A DNA stretch of 64,000 nt from Jaltomata sinuosa (GCA_003996215.1 QJPP01000050.1:62001-126000); one strand, 5' to 3'; shown: positions 45,604 through 58,055, counted from the stretch's first letter. Made by a program: numbers and translations. The notes: generated from the letters alone by a model not told the origin.

Positions 45604-48067
45604 CTAATAGTTGTGTAGATTTATAAATTTATCTTCTAAACTTTGTAAAGTTTCAGCTTCTTCAACCTCAATTCCTGGTAAAGTTGCTTGACGATCTTCA
45701 AGTTCAGCGCCATCATCACTATCAAACCCAATGAGGTTATCTATGGCTTGTTCTGCTACTTTTTGCAACTTTGGTCTTCCAACGTTTCTTCGCTCGGCGT
45801 TGATCCAATCTCTAAACAACAATGATACCTCCAAACTGTCTTCTGCCAAGGAATATCTATGGTCTCCAATTTGAAATCTTGCCGCGCTGAAAGCTTGCTC
45901 CGAAGCAACTGATGATCCTTGAATAACTAGCACGTCTCTCACCATCTTGCTAAGTTTTGGAAAGTAATCTTCACGAGATTTCCACCAATCCAATAGCTGT
46001 GGTATGCCATCCGTAGTTGGAATATTATCAACACTCTGTTCAAGATACTTAGAAAATTCACACTTATTAGAAAAATCAAGACCAAGTTGTGATCTTGCTT
46101 TACCATGGACACATGATCTCGACGTAGAAGTTTGAGGGGCATGATCAAGATTTTCTAAGGTCACAGTATATTTGTCATACATTTCCTTAGCCAAAATTTT
46201 AATACTATCTTGACATGTTATTAAATCCGGTGTTTCTTGTGGTGAAATATCTAAATTAGTATAAATTTCTCTAACTAAACCTTTTGCACCAAGTTCTTTA
46301 TATTCCGGGTTAAAAAGAATTGCAGTTAAATAAATTTGTGGAATAGGAAAAAAATATTTTTAAATTTTTTAATCATAGCTTCAATAGAATCTTTAAAATA
46401 TGAATTTTGTTTATACATAGCAAAAATGCTTGAAATATTCCAAATATGTATTAAAATTTCACTAATAGTAGGATAATATGTTCCGGAAAATTTTTTGGTA
46501 GCATCAAAAAATGATTTTAAAAAGACTTTAAGTGCTTCTACTGCCAATCACTGTCCGCAAGTTTATAATCAGGATAAGCATTATGACTATTAAACATCAT
46601 AGTAATAGGTTTTTTATACTTATAAGCAACTTCAAGCATTTCATAAAAAGAATTCCATCTAGTTTTAACATGTTTTGGAACTTTTCTAAATGGAACTTCA
46701 CACAATTTACAAAAATCTTTATATTGTTGAATTCTACTATTATTATTCATATGAAAAATCCAAAAAATTGCATTTTCAACTTTATCAATACAACTATCAA
46801 ATACCCTAATACCATCTTTCACAACTAAATTTAATATATGTGCACCACATTTGATATGAAAAGCATATTTACTAATTGGACAAAGTCTAGTTTCTAGCAT
46901 AGTCATAGCATTTAAATTAGCAGAAGCATTATCTAAAGTAATACTAATCACTTTATCAATAAGATAAAAATGTTGTAAAATTTTTAACACACTTGAAGCA
47001 ATATAAGTACCAGTTTTTTTGTGTTCACAAATTTTATAAGCGATAATTCTTTTTTGCATTATCCATTTATAATCAATCCAATGTGCAGTAACAGTTAAAT
47101 AATCAAATCCGTTAGGACTACGACCCATATCAGTGGTAATAGAAGCCCTACAATTCATCATATAAAAATATTTACGAAGATATTGCATATGTTTTTCATA
47201 AAATTCAAAAATATCTCTTTTTACCATGCTTCTTGTAATACCTTCAAAACTGGGATAAAATGTATCCCGAATATATCTTATAAAACCATCATGTTCTCCA
47301 AAATTAAAAGGCAAACCACAAACAACAACCATTTTAGCAAAATTTTCACGATCACGGTCCCTATTATAGGGCCGTTGTGAAACATGACCAGCAGGATTTG
47401 AAGGATTTAGTGAAGTTTGAATCATGTTTGACCCGCCAACAGAAGGTCCAACGCTAGAGCCAGCATCACCTTGACTAGCTAGATATGCTTGCCACTCTCT
47501 CGGATGTTTCTTAAGCAAATGAGTTTTTAACCCCCCAGTCGAACCTCCACTAGCACCAGATACATATTTCCAACTTTGTTTACAAATACGACACGTAGAC
47601 ACAGTTTTTTCTTCATTTAAAAAACAAAATTTCCACACAGCTGATTTTAAAGGACGTTGTGGTTTGGTCTTACCCCTCACTGGAGCAATAGGGGGAAGAT
47701 CAGCTCTAACTTGAGGATTATCCTGAGTTGGAGCTTGGGGAATAGTGGGGGCGGGGGCAATAAAGGGACTAGTCGGTGTATCAGTTTCTTCTAAATCATC
47801 ATCCTCATGCATTTCTACTTCTTCATTTAATTCATCTTCTAAATCATTATACATTCTTTCATAAGCTTCGTTGGGAATAGGGTCATCCGTAGTAAATGGA
47901 AAATTAGTTTCATTAACATGCGTAAATTCATCTGTATTAAATCTAATTTGAGGAAGAGCAGGGCGGAGAGAAGAACTAGAAGAACCACTACCTATTTTAC
48001 CCTTCACATAACTTTTTGTTCTTGAAATAATACCTTTTTTACCGGATTTTTTTTGAGATGGATCCAT
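45604..48067 (-). pseudogene. hAT (BED finger) transposase, two single-base frameshifts
   Basis: Translation starts at ATG 48067. Residues 1-135 are acidic and Pro-rich with a Lys-rich N-terminus. A BED zinc finger (SAVWKFCF...CRICKQSWKY...LKTHLLKKHP) lies at about residues 141-195. The catalytic core follows, with DMGRSPNGFDYLTVTAHWID, ITLDNASANLNAM and HIKCGAHILNLVVKDG. The frame breaks near 46546 and again in a T-run near 46345. It then continues openly to QLLDWWKSREDYFPKLSKM and VIQGSSVASEQAFSAARFQI, the hATC dimerisation domain, ending at 45604. Total span is about 820 codons. The enzyme would excise and insert the element. The two small lesions suggest a recently inactivated copy, but a sequencing error in the homopolymer cannot be excluded. 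Confidence 0.92.
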
Positions 48068-48410
48068 AATATAATAAAATATAAAATTAGCAAATTAAAA
48101 TAAATAAATCACAAGTTCACAAATCACAAATTCACAAATAAATCACAAATTCACAACTAATAAACAAGAATAAAAATTAAAAAATTAAAGAGTGGAACGA
48201 ATATACCAACGTCTGCTGTAAAAACAGACGATTATAACTGAAATTTGAAAAAGATTGCTCCTCCAAAATTCACCAAATTATACTTCACTTGCAAAATAAT
48301 AAGAATAATTATAGAATTTGTAAATATTAAGAGATGAAAATTGAGAGAGAATGAGAGTTGAATGGATGAATAAAAATTAAAAGGGGAAGGGGTATTTATA
48401 ATGAAAAAAT

Positions 48411-48492
48411 AGGAGGGGGGCTGTTGGGGGGGTGCTAGGGGGTGCTGGGGGGCTAGGGGGTGCTGGGGGGTGGGGGGTGGGGGTGGGGGGGC
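48411..48492 (+). repeat. G-rich low-complexity tract in the hAT leader
   Basis: Runs of five or more G alternate with GCTA/GCT/T spacers on the plus strand, so the transposase leader RNA would be C-rich. The tract has many G-runs able to form G-quadruplexes in the plus strand. It lies between the right subterminal repeats and the transposase ATG. Confidence 0.85.
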
Positions 48493-49269
48493 TAAAATAG
48501 CCGTTGGGTGGCTGAAATAGCCGTTACCCAACGGCTTAAAACGTTTAAAAAAAATAAATAAAAAAAAAATTCGTTGACCGGTTGACCGGACCGGACCGGA
48601 CCGGACCGGACCGGAATCCGGTACGGTACCGGTACGAACCGGTATCGGTTTGCCGGTATGGATCGGTAATTCCGGTACCGGTACCGGTCCATTCCGGTAC
48701 AGTACCGGTACGTACCGGACCGGTATGGACCGGAATGGTACCGGAATGGACCGGAATGGTACCGGTCCATTCCGGTCCGGCGGCCACTCTTACTCGAGAG
48801 TCAAAATCCTAAAACAAATTTAGTTTCGATCAGAGTAGTATAGTAAGTTTTAATATTAGAAATTTGAGTGTTAATTATGTTTTCATTTTCCATCACCTCG
48901 GGTCCTAAGCAAATTTTTTAATATTTTTATTATTTTAAACTTGATATATAAAATATATTTACAGATATATTATTCGGTACAGTTTGATATTTTTTCGATT
49001 AATTTTTATAAAATAAAAAATCTACCCAATTATTTGGTACATTTGTAAATTTATATAAAAACCGTTGATTTTATTAAAAAAATCTAAAGATCAGTTCAGT
49101 ACGATTCGATTCAGTCGATTACGTCGATTTTTTAAAAATCATTGACACCCTTATTGATAAATACAGCTCAGTGCTAACTGTTAAGGATCCGATTTCTTAG
49201 ATACCCAAAGTAAATGGGATGTGAAACTTCATCTCAAGTCACATCTCATCTCAATCTTTAAAATGGAAA

Positions 49270-50192
49270 AGGTCACATATATTTGTTCTTGTATTTTAAA
49301 GAAAAGGTTATATTTACCTTTTGATATATTTATCATTATCATTCAACTTTGAATATATATTTATTCTTGAGCTATTAAGTCTCATATTCACACTCTTATT
49401 ATTTTATATGACACCTATGTAAATAAATATTTTTCTACTTAAAATTTGCTCACAAATTTAATTCTTCTAGTCACTCAATATTATACCCAATCCATTTATA
49501 ACCAATTAAACCCAACTCTTAATACCATTTTTCCATCGTTACTTTCTTAGGAGAAAAAACACGACATCGACATAGAGGTCTAGGATTTAGCGTACCGTCC
49601 ATGTTTTGACCGAGAGAGAAGCTTCACGCCAAAATAAAAATTTTAATTTCATTTCCAAATATTCTTTAATTAAATCATTTCCAAATATTGCCAAATATTG
49701 CATTAATTGAAAATTCAAGTTTCTTTGAAGCAGTAGACATATCTCAAAAACTAGATTAATTTGTGCATTCAGTAATTATTTTGGTGTTTGATTTGATTAA
49801 AATGAAATAGCAGAGTTGCATCATCGCTGCATTAATTTCAGTTGTTCTTGTTAGAAACAACAGGCAACAGATATTTGAGCCAAGTTTTCTCCTGGGAAAG
49901 TGACGATGGAAATATTGTACTATATATTAGGAGTTGGGTTTAATTGGTTAGATGGGCTGGGTATAATATTTGGAGGTAAAAGAATTAAATTAAGAGAAAA
50001 TTGTAAATGAGAAAAATATATATTCATGTAGATGTCACGCTAGTGTCACGTAGGATAATAAGAGTGGAGACGTGAGACTTAACAACTCAAAGGTAAATAT
50101 GTCTCAATCGTTGGATGACAAAAGCAAATATATCAATAAAGTATGATAGTGATAAATATAACATTTTCCTCATAGTATAAAGCCAAATATGA
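49270..50192. mobile_element. Foldback element with long (about 290-bp) inverted repeats
   Basis: 49272-49557 is inverted, with moderate divergence, at 49884-50192. Matching landmarks are TATTAAGTCTCATATTCACACTCTTATTATTTTATATGACAC versus its mirror near 50040-50085, CAATATTATACCCAATCCATTTATAACCAATTAAACCCAACTC versus 49930-49975, and TTTCCATCGTTACTTTC versus 49893-49912. The central 320 bp is unique and has no ORF. Long TIRs suggest a Mutator-like or foldback element, but no clear target duplication was found. Confidence 0.8.
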
Positions 50193-50216
50193 TATTTTTT
50201 TATTATTTTAATATAA

Positions 50217-50700
50217 TAGTATACATGTCCGCACAATGCGCAAATAAAAATATTATTATTGCTAAATTATTTTAAATTGTGATGTCTTATTCGAATATGT
50301 TAAATATATCACCTAAAGAAAATCAAATATTATATTGTTCCTCAAATAAATGTCCCCCACCCCCACCCCCACCCCCAACCGGCCAACCCAAACAAATGTA
50401 TTTGAATAAAGACAATCATGTAATTATCAAATAACTTTTATATTTCATATTTTTTTTTATCATAGTGTTCACTATTTAAAGTTATTATATTGTTAAAATT
50501 ATTTTTTATTAACTTTTCACTTGACTTAATATAATTATCAAGTGCTCTTCTTATTAATGTAAAATAAATATATTTATTTTGTTTACTCATGATTTTTTTT
50601 AATACTGCTGTTCACATCTCTTCAAATTAAAATTTATAGATAGTATGTGCATTATCTAATTACTTCATTATATTTTTAAAATTAGTTAAAAATATTATCC
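50217..50700 (-). mobile_element. Helitron 3' part, minus strand
   Basis: Read on the minus strand, this stretch parallels 57760-58192 of the plus strand: TAATGAAGTAATTAGATAAT, AGAGATGTGAACA, AGCACTTGA, AAAGTTATTTGATTACATGA-like, a G-rich tract, GAGGAACAATATAATA, and the terminal TTTGCGCATTGTGCGGACATGTATACTA. The hairpin is partly degraded and the CTAG end reads CTAT. It is an inverted copy of the same Helitron family. Confidence 0.75.
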
Positions 50701-52250
50701 CTCTCCCTCGCAACCCCCCCCCCCCCTCAGTATATTTTTTTTTACTATATTTTATTTACATTTCTCTAGTTTGACCTTAAATTAATTTTTTTTTGTGTGT
50801 GTTACACATCATAAGCAGTTGAGTTTTCTTCTCTTTTATTTTAAAATATAAAATATTGCCTTTGAATTTAAGTTACTTAGATTTTTATATTTTAATTTTC
50901 ATTGAAATTTTAGTTTTGTAGTATACCGAATTTAAGACTTTGCTTATTATAATTAAAAAACATTTTTTTATTTAAAATAAAATTGTGCCCTTCAATTTTT
51001 TTACACTCCATACTATTTTTTATAACTTGTTTCCTAGTTTTGTGTTGCTTATAGTTGTTACACTATTCATTAATTACTATTCTTGCATTACTATATGACT
51101 TTTTAATAATTTATCACTTTACTTGATATTCGTATTATCTATTTTTACTATAATGTAAATGTAATATCTTGAAATATAATTTATTTCAAACTTTTATTTC
51201 ATTATCCATAAATTTTTCATTCTTTGGATTTATGGATCATATTTTATTTAAATTATAACTTCATATTACAAAATATAAATAGAGATATTGGTTGATTATT
51301 TATTTCAAATTATAATTTTTTAGTACTATAAAATATAAAAAGAAATATTAATTAACTATTTATTTATTTATATTTTTACAATTGATAAGTTTTGTATAAC
51401 ATAAAATTTAAAATTGATAAGTTATGTTATGCATAACATAAATAAAAAAATAAAATATAGATTAAAGAAAGAGTGTAATATAATTTAATATGTTAGAAGT
51501 GGTTATGATCTAAAATTGATATTAAACACTTTCACCTTTATCGAATATAATTTAGCTCATATTAAATATTATAATTTTATTTTTTAATTCAAATTCAAAC
51601 ATTCCATCAATATGTTTGGTTTCTTAATCCGTCGAAATTTGATATTAAAAGGATTAAAAATCAAGAAAGTCAATCACCTTTATATTATAGCTATACAAAA
51701 TGTTAAAATAACATATAATCAAAAAACTATAGATACATATAATATATATATATGGTCTAAAAATGTTTCAAACTAAATATATTTTAGGAAATTTAATCTT
51801 TGCCTGTGAACTAATTATGGTAAACTTTGTCTTTTTTTATATATATTTCTATAGCTGTAATTTAAAATTATAAAAATTTAAGATACTTACTTAACAGAAG
51901 TCATCCCTAATAATACGTAAAATTGATTTATATTCAAATTTTAATCTTTATTGTTGAACTAAAATAAATGTATATCAATTTTAATTCAAATAAATATCTT
52001 TTATTTAATATTTAAATCAAATGTATTTATATATATTTTGTAACATCTAAAAAATAAGTTTATGAAAAATTAAGAGTTCATTAGAACTCTATAGCATTAG
52101 GTTTCTTGTTTTAATTGAGCTAATAAAAACTGCCACAAAATTATTCAGTTAATTTGAATTTTAATTAAGAAATATTCAACTAACATTATCCCCAAAGTTG
52201 CCATTAGATACCATCACCCACGTCTTTTAAAAGATTACTATCCCATTACA
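50701..52250. other. AT-rich Helitron-derived or unclassified DNA
   Basis: No gene. At 52050-52140 the minus strand carries the family's internal module: it reads, inverted, the TTAGCT...TTAAAACTAGGAACC...AGAGTTCTAAATGAACTCTTA block seen repeatedly at 53.3-59 kb. A C-run (50715-50728) and a CCCCCAC tract (50353-50382) are low complexity. The segment is likely the interior of the minus-strand Helitron. Confidence 0.4.
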
Positions 52251-52339
52251 CATATTAGTAAAAATTGACTATTCTATAATTTCTATCAAAATTAGTGATA
52301 ATGTGCCAAAGATAACTAATAAAATTGACTATTCTATAA

Positions 52340-52340
<1 letters not shown>

Positions 52341-52371
<31 letters not shown>

Positions 52372-52475
52372 AACAACTACTACCACTACTACTATTATTA
52401 GGTATGTAGTACTACTTCTACTACTACTATTTATTATTATTATTATTATTATTACAACTACTACCACTACTACTA
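52341..52475. repeat. Composite trinucleotide microsatellite (ATT, ACT)
   Basis: (TTA)n at 52341-52370 is followed by CAACAACTACTACCACTACT, TATGTAGTACTACTTC, (TTA)n and again ACAACTACTACCACTACTAC. The pattern reappears in shortened form at 53236-53320. Confidence 0.9.
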
Positions 52476-53235
52476 TTGATGGCTTATATGAGTTCACTAC
52501 GGATCAAGGACCAGGTTTTTAATACAAATTTAATCTAGAACAGAAGAAAATAAAATAATAATAAGGAACACACAATTTTACGTGAAAATCACCTTGCTCA
52601 AGGGAGTAAAACCACGACCTACCAAGTAGAATTTCACCACCAACAACTTCACTAAACAAGAGCAATGGTTGATTACAGACTCTTTCTCGTAATCCTATGG
52701 TTAACCTATTAACCCCATTTCCTTGTAATAGTTACAACACAAGCAACACCTCAAGGCAATAACTCTATCACCTTCTAACTAGACCAACTAACTCTAACTG
52801 ATCAACTTTTACAAATAAAGTAGAACTTGATAACAATATACTTACACAAATTTCTTAAGAGACGTAGGTTTACAATAAAAAAAAACAAAGCAAACTTACA
52901 CAATAAAGGACAAAAGACATCTACGACTGAGCTGGTCCCTTATTGCAGAAAGTTTCATTTGGAATCTTGTGACAGCTGATGCTTTGAATGCACAAGAAAT
53001 TTTTGTTTTTGTAAAACTTAAGTTTTAGCTTCTAGGTCATTTCACTTATAAATGAGAGAAACTAAAATTTTTAATCTATTGCTATTGGTCAAAGAGAAAA
53101 AGGACTGCTGCACTCGTACTATGCAGCAGTCAAGACTACAGAGAAAGTACTACAGCTGTACCCGTTTGATTTTATCACAGTTAGAACAAGAACCTAGTCC
53201 CTTCATCAGGTTGTCAATCATCAAAACTTAGAATG
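52476..53235. mobile_element. Unclassified insertion flanked by duplicated microsatellite
   Basis: About 760 bp of non-AT-biased DNA interrupts the microsatellite. Near its ends it carries GGATCAAGGACCAGG on the plus strand (52502-52516) and, inverted and altered, ACCTAGTCCCTTCATCAGG near 53190-53210. TATGTAGTACTACTTC is present on both sides (52402 and 53252). A diverged solo LTR or small non-autonomous element is possible. No ORF and no firm TG...CA ends were found. Confidence 0.35.
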
Positions 53236-53324
53236 CAACAACTACTACTACGTATGTAGTACTACTTCCACTACTATTATTTGTTATTATTATTACTATT
53301 ACTATTATTATTATCATTTAAAAG

Positions 53325-53470
53325 GGATGAGTTTATGAAATAGTAAGAGTTCATTTAGAACTCTTTAGTGTTATGTTCCTAGTTTTAAGCTAACTGATTT
53401 TTTTTTTCTTCTAAAATCCTAATACTTTCAAATTCAAATATTTCTAATCTTTAATTTAAAAAATTGCATG
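53325..53470 (-). repeat. Inverted copy of the Helitron 5' module
   Basis: On the minus strand this reads TTGAATTTGAAAGTATTAGG, then ATTTTAGAAG, TTAGCTTAAAACTAGGAACA, and AGAGTTCTAAATGAACTCTT followed by ACTATTTCATAAACTCATCC. It is the same module present on the plus strand at 53.7, 54.1, 54.7, 58.3 and 58.9 kb. Confidence 0.8.
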
Positions 53471-53943
53471 TAAGACGATCATTATTTGTGTACCAAAAAT
53501 AAAAAAATTAAATAATAATAAAAAATTCTAAAAAATGAATAATATGAAGAATGCATTGAATAAATTCACGAAAAAAAAGTTAATGATCAATAGTAAAAAT
53601 ATATATAAAAAAAGAAGAGAATTAGCATATATATCATTGTAGGATTATTATTATTAGTAATACAATAAAATTTTAAGAAGTCACTTGACAATTTTAAGAC
53701 AAAGGTTAAAATTTTATAAAAAAATTTTTGAATTAAAAAATTAAAAATATTTGAATTTTAAAATATTAGGTTTTAAGAAAAAAAAATTCCATTAGCTCAA
53801 AAAGAAATCCATAGTTAAAGAGTTCTAAATAAACTCTTACTATCTCATAAACCTATTCCTTTCAGATATTATAAAATATATTTAAATATAACTAATCTAT
53901 ATATCTTCTATATTATCTATATTTATATCTATATATCTATATA

Positions 53944-54600
53944 TCTATATATATTATAAAGCAGAAGACGAAGCACCAGAAGAAGCCAAGTGGAAAGCTA
54001 CTGAGAAGCCACGTGACAGTTTTTAGGACAACACTTTTAATATTTTTAAAATTAAAATATTAAAAATATTTGAATTTGAATATATTAGGATTTTAGAAGG
54101 AAAAAAAAGAATTTTGGTTAGCTTAAAACTAGGAATCTAACATTAGAGAGTTCTAAATGAACTCTTACTATTTTATAAACTTATCTCTTTCAAATCTATA
54201 TCTATATATATTATAAAGCAGAAGACGAAGCACCAGAAAAAGCCAAGTGACAAGCTACTGAGAAGCCACATGGCAGTTTTTAGGATAATATTTATAACAT
54301 TTTTTAAATTAAAATATTAAAAATCTATATCTATATATATAATAAAGGAGAAGACTTTGAATGTGGTGAAGCCAAGTAGCAAGTTAATTGAGAAGCCACT
54401 TGGCAAGTTTAAGACAAAGCTAATAAATAATGTAATAAAAATTTTGAATTCAAAAATTAAAAATATTTGAATTTGAAAATTTTAAGTTAGGAAAAAAAAA
54501 AAAATTCGATTAGCTTAAAATAAGCAACACATGGTTGAAGAATTCTAAATGAACTATTACTATTTCAAAATATATTTGAATATAACTAATTTAAATATTA
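53944..54600 (+). repeat. Three stacked Helitron 5' ends
   Basis: 5' ends begin at 53944, 54201 and 54330. Each has TCTATATATAT(T/A)ATAAAG(C/G)AGAAGAC followed by GAAGCCAAGTGG/GA.AAGC-TACTGAGAAGCCAC and the TTGAATTTGAATATATTAGGATTTTAG / TTCTAAATGAACTCTTACT module. Spacing between starts is 257 and 129 bp, so each unit is truncated by the next. Confidence 0.8.
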
Positions 54601-57600
54601 AATAAATTATAATAATATACATATATTGAATTGAATATAACTAAAAATAGTAATGATTTGTAACGATTTAATAATATTGTAATGATTTTTTTGAATTAAA
54701 AGATTAAAAATATTTGAATTTGAAAATATTATGATTTTAGAAGAAAAAAAAATCAGTTAGCTTAAAACTAGGAACCAAACATTGAAGAGTTCTAAATGAA
54801 CTCTTACTATTTCATAAACTTATCCTTTTCAAATATTAAAAATCATCTTATAAATTAAATTATAATAAAAAATATTTTTCTTGAATTTAAATAATTGGAT
54901 AAGTATTTTTAAAGTTAATTCTTCTATTTAATTTGTGTAGACCACTACAACGTTTCTAAAAATTAAAAAGAAACAAATAAACAATTTGAATGGAAATGAA
55001 AAATCAACTTAAATTTAAATGGAAAGAGTATAATATAGGATTGAGAATAAAATAAAATTTGAATTTGAATATAAAGATAAAGTTTTTTGAATTGGCCAAA
55101 AATATGAATTTAAAATAGAACTAAAAGATAGATCACGTAGTTTTGAATCAATGTCTTTCATAAGAATTTTGAATCAATACATTATAGAAATATCTTTTCT
55201 AACAGTAGGTTAGATATTTAATTTAATATTATCTCCTTTTAATATCTTATCTAAAATTGATTTGAAAATAAATTAAATCAAATATTGTTAACTTTTTATA
55301 GGACTATTTAGATAGTTATTTTTGTGATAAGGATAAGGATTAATAGGATTTAAAAATTAATTTTTGAAATATATATTATTTTTTCAAAAAATATGTTACT
55401 GATATTATTTTTAAATTTGAGTTCAAATAAAATTTAAGTTGGAATAAAATTTTAATTTCTTGGTCTTTTTTGTCCTATATACAGATGTATCTTTGATGAG
55501 TTTTAAAATAGTGTTAATTTTTCTTTAATAATTGATGTTATTTTTATTATTACCTTTCAAGCTATGATTAATGTTAAAGTACCTAATAATTTTTTACATA
55601 AACTTTTTTTGTCATAGCTCCTCAATTTATCTCTGAGTTATTTAGCTCAAGAACTAGCTCAATTTTGTGTATTTTTTTTATGTACGTATATTAAGTGAAA
55701 GTTACAGTTTATTGTTTGTTTCTTTTTGAAAGACTGATTTGGCGTTGTTAATTTGATTAGCGGAAAAGAGCAAGAAGAATGAAGGAGAAGAGAAGAAGAG
55801 TGACGAACTACAAAAGAAGTAAATCAAGAGGTAAGAACGATGACAAATAATAAGTTAATTTTCATTAAGAAGCTAAGGTTGTGTCTTCGAAGTCTCTATA
55901 GCAATTTGAAGTTTTAAATGTATATTTTTAAATACCTATTCCGCTAAATTATCAATTAAAAAGCACACTTTTTTCAATGTTGTGTTTCATATCATTGTTG
56001 TTTTCCTTCTTATGGTGCTTTGTTTCATTATTTACATTAAATTTTAATTATATAAATTAATAATTATAAATATTAAATATGTATTCTTCAAGTTGGCGAA
56101 TTATTCTTTGAATTAAATTAGAGAGAAAGAGCACCCCTTGCCTTATTCTTTAATTCATTTTGTTTAAGTTAATTGAAAATATTAAATAAAGTAGTTAAAA
56201 ATACTTGAAGATATTATTGAAAAGCTCAAACAATGAAAATATTTCAAGCAATTGAATTTATATGTGAATTAAAAGATAAAATATTTGAATTTTAATTGAA
56301 TATTGTAAAGTCAAATGGCAACACTTGACAATTCTAGGATAAAGTTAATTAATATTGTAATAAAAAATTTGAATTGAAAGATTAAAAATAATTAAATTTA
56401 AAAATATTAAGTTTTTTTAAAAATAAAAAAATGTTTCAAGTAGCCTAAAATTAGAAACACATGGTTGAAGAGTTCTATATGAATAGTTATTGTTTCATAA
56501 ACTTATCCTTTTTAGATATTATAAAATATATTTGAATATACTTAATTTAAATATTAAATAATAATAATAATAATAATAATATAACCATAATAATAACAAC
56601 GACAATAACATTTCAATTTTGATAGTTATTTTTTTTTTGGCGTTTTTAACATTCAAATGTTGGCAGATTTTTAATCACCATAATGATTGTTTATTTAATT
56701 CAATTTTTAAATTATTATTAAAGACAAAATTAAAAAATATATCATATTTATAAAAAAATAAATGCAGATATTTTTTACATAAAGTTTTTAAACATAAAAC
56801 AAATTTTTTAAATTTGAAGTTCAAATTAGCAAAAAGTTATAATAAATAATATTACGAAATATAATTTGTTAGTTTAGAATTAATGTAGCTAATTTTAAAT
56901 TTAAATCGAAAGATAAAAATTATTTTTAAATTTAAATTTGATTTAAAAAATAAACACATTTATTAAAAACAAGTAGTACTACCTTATTTTATCTTTGCAT
57001 TTTTTTAATTTTATCTTAAAAGGAAAAAAAAAAAAAGAAAAAAAGATCAAAAGAGTAAAAAAGCACGTAAGAGTAAAAAAAACTTATCTCCTTATTTGTA
57101 ACAATTAAAATTAAAAGTGTCCTCATTTATAGCAATAAAAAAATTATTAACTTTGTTAAAATTTTTAGAACTTACAATTGTAAAGTTTTAATGAACTCTT
57201 AATATTTCACATACTTATCTTTTCAGATGTTATGAAATATTTTAAATATATTTGATTTAAATATTAAATGGATGATACTACTACTACTACTAATTAGGTT
57301 ATAGAAAAAGATAATGTTTCCTAAAAGTTATATAATTTGAATATTTTTTATAGTTCTAAATTGAAAGTATAAAAGGATAAATTTTCAGATAAAGATAAAG
57401 TTTGTTGAAAATTAGTTAGTTGAATTGGTGTTAAATTTTTAAATTTTGAATTTGAAGTTACAAATTCTTTTAAAATTTGAACTAAAAACATACTCTATAC
57501 TAGATAAAGTCGAATTTCAACAACTCTTTCTTATATAAATTAAAGAGTGATAATTAACTAGAATCACAACTTTTCTTTCATCAACTAATTCTTCAAACAT

Positions 57601-58004
57601 TCTACTTACTTTTGCTTTTCATTGTTTGAACTTTCAGGATTATGATTTGATAATTTTGTACTACGTGTATCTATAGTTCTTTGATTATATGTTATTTGAG
57701 TTATTATAATATAAAAGTGATTGACTTAATTTTTTAAAATCCTTTTAACTAATTTTGAGAATATAATGAAGTAATTAGATAATACACATATTACTATCAA
57801 TAAATTTTAAATTCAAGAGATGTGAACAATAAAATTTTAAAAAAATTACGAGCAAATCGAATAAGTGTATCTATTTTGTATTAATAAAAAAAGCACTTGA
57901 AAAGTTAATAAAAATCAATCTTAACAATCTAATAACTTTAAATATGAAATATAAAAGTTATTTGATTACATGATTGTCTTTATTCGTATAGATTTGTTTT
58001 GGTT

Positions 58005-58055
58005 TTGGTTTGGGGTTGGGGTTGGGGTTGGGGTGGGGGTGGGGTGGGGGAGGGG
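58005..58055 (+). repeat. G-rich tract in the Helitron 3' part
   Basis: TTGGGG repeats pass into GTGGGGG runs. The inverted Helitron copy has the complementary CCCCCACCCCCACCCCCACC at 50353-50382 in the same relative place, so the tract belongs to the family rather than to the insertion site. It has G-quadruplex potential. Confidence 0.88.

Larger units (their letters stand above)
44711..48800 (-). mobile_element. Inner hAT DNA transposon, 4074 bp, complete ends
   Basis: Perfect 8-bp duplication CTCGAGAG at 44711-44718 and 48793-48800. The element spans 44719-48792 with a perfect 22-bp terminal inverted repeat starting TAAGAGTGGCCGCCGG. Both subterminal zones are packed with ACCGG/GGTACCGG words (44730-44925 and 48575-48775), the likely transposase-binding regions. 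The transposase is encoded on the minus strand. A G-rich tract lies in its 5' leader (48411-48492). Perfect ends and duplication imply fairly recent insertion into the outer hAT element. Confidence 0.95.
44186..49161. mobile_element. Outer non-autonomous hAT element, interrupted by a second hAT element
   Basis: Perfect 8-bp duplication TTGATAAA at 44186-44193 and 49154-49161. The element starts TAGGGGTGTCAATGG (44194) and ends ATTGACACCCTTA (49153), giving terminal inverted repeats T-A-(G/A)-GGGTGTCAAT. Inside these ends both flanks carry GGTACGGTTCGGTTAATTTT-like sequence (44328-44350) and its inverted relative (48975-49020, 49085-49120). Removing the inner element and one copy of its duplication leaves about 880 bp with no coding capacity. 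Eight-bp duplications and these termini fit the hAT superfamily. Confidence 0.85.

Noticed and set aside
46532..47380. Plus-strand ORFs opposite the hAT transposase
   Set aside because: Antisense shadows of the transposase reading.
48582..48812. Overlapping ORFs rich in Gly/Pro/Arg/Thr/Tyr on both strands
   Set aside because: They come from the ACCGG-type subterminal repeats of the hAT element.
52255..52497. 80-codon minus ORF
   Set aside because: It is a translation of the (ATT/ACT)n microsatellite into runs of Val/Ile/Ser; no gene evidence.
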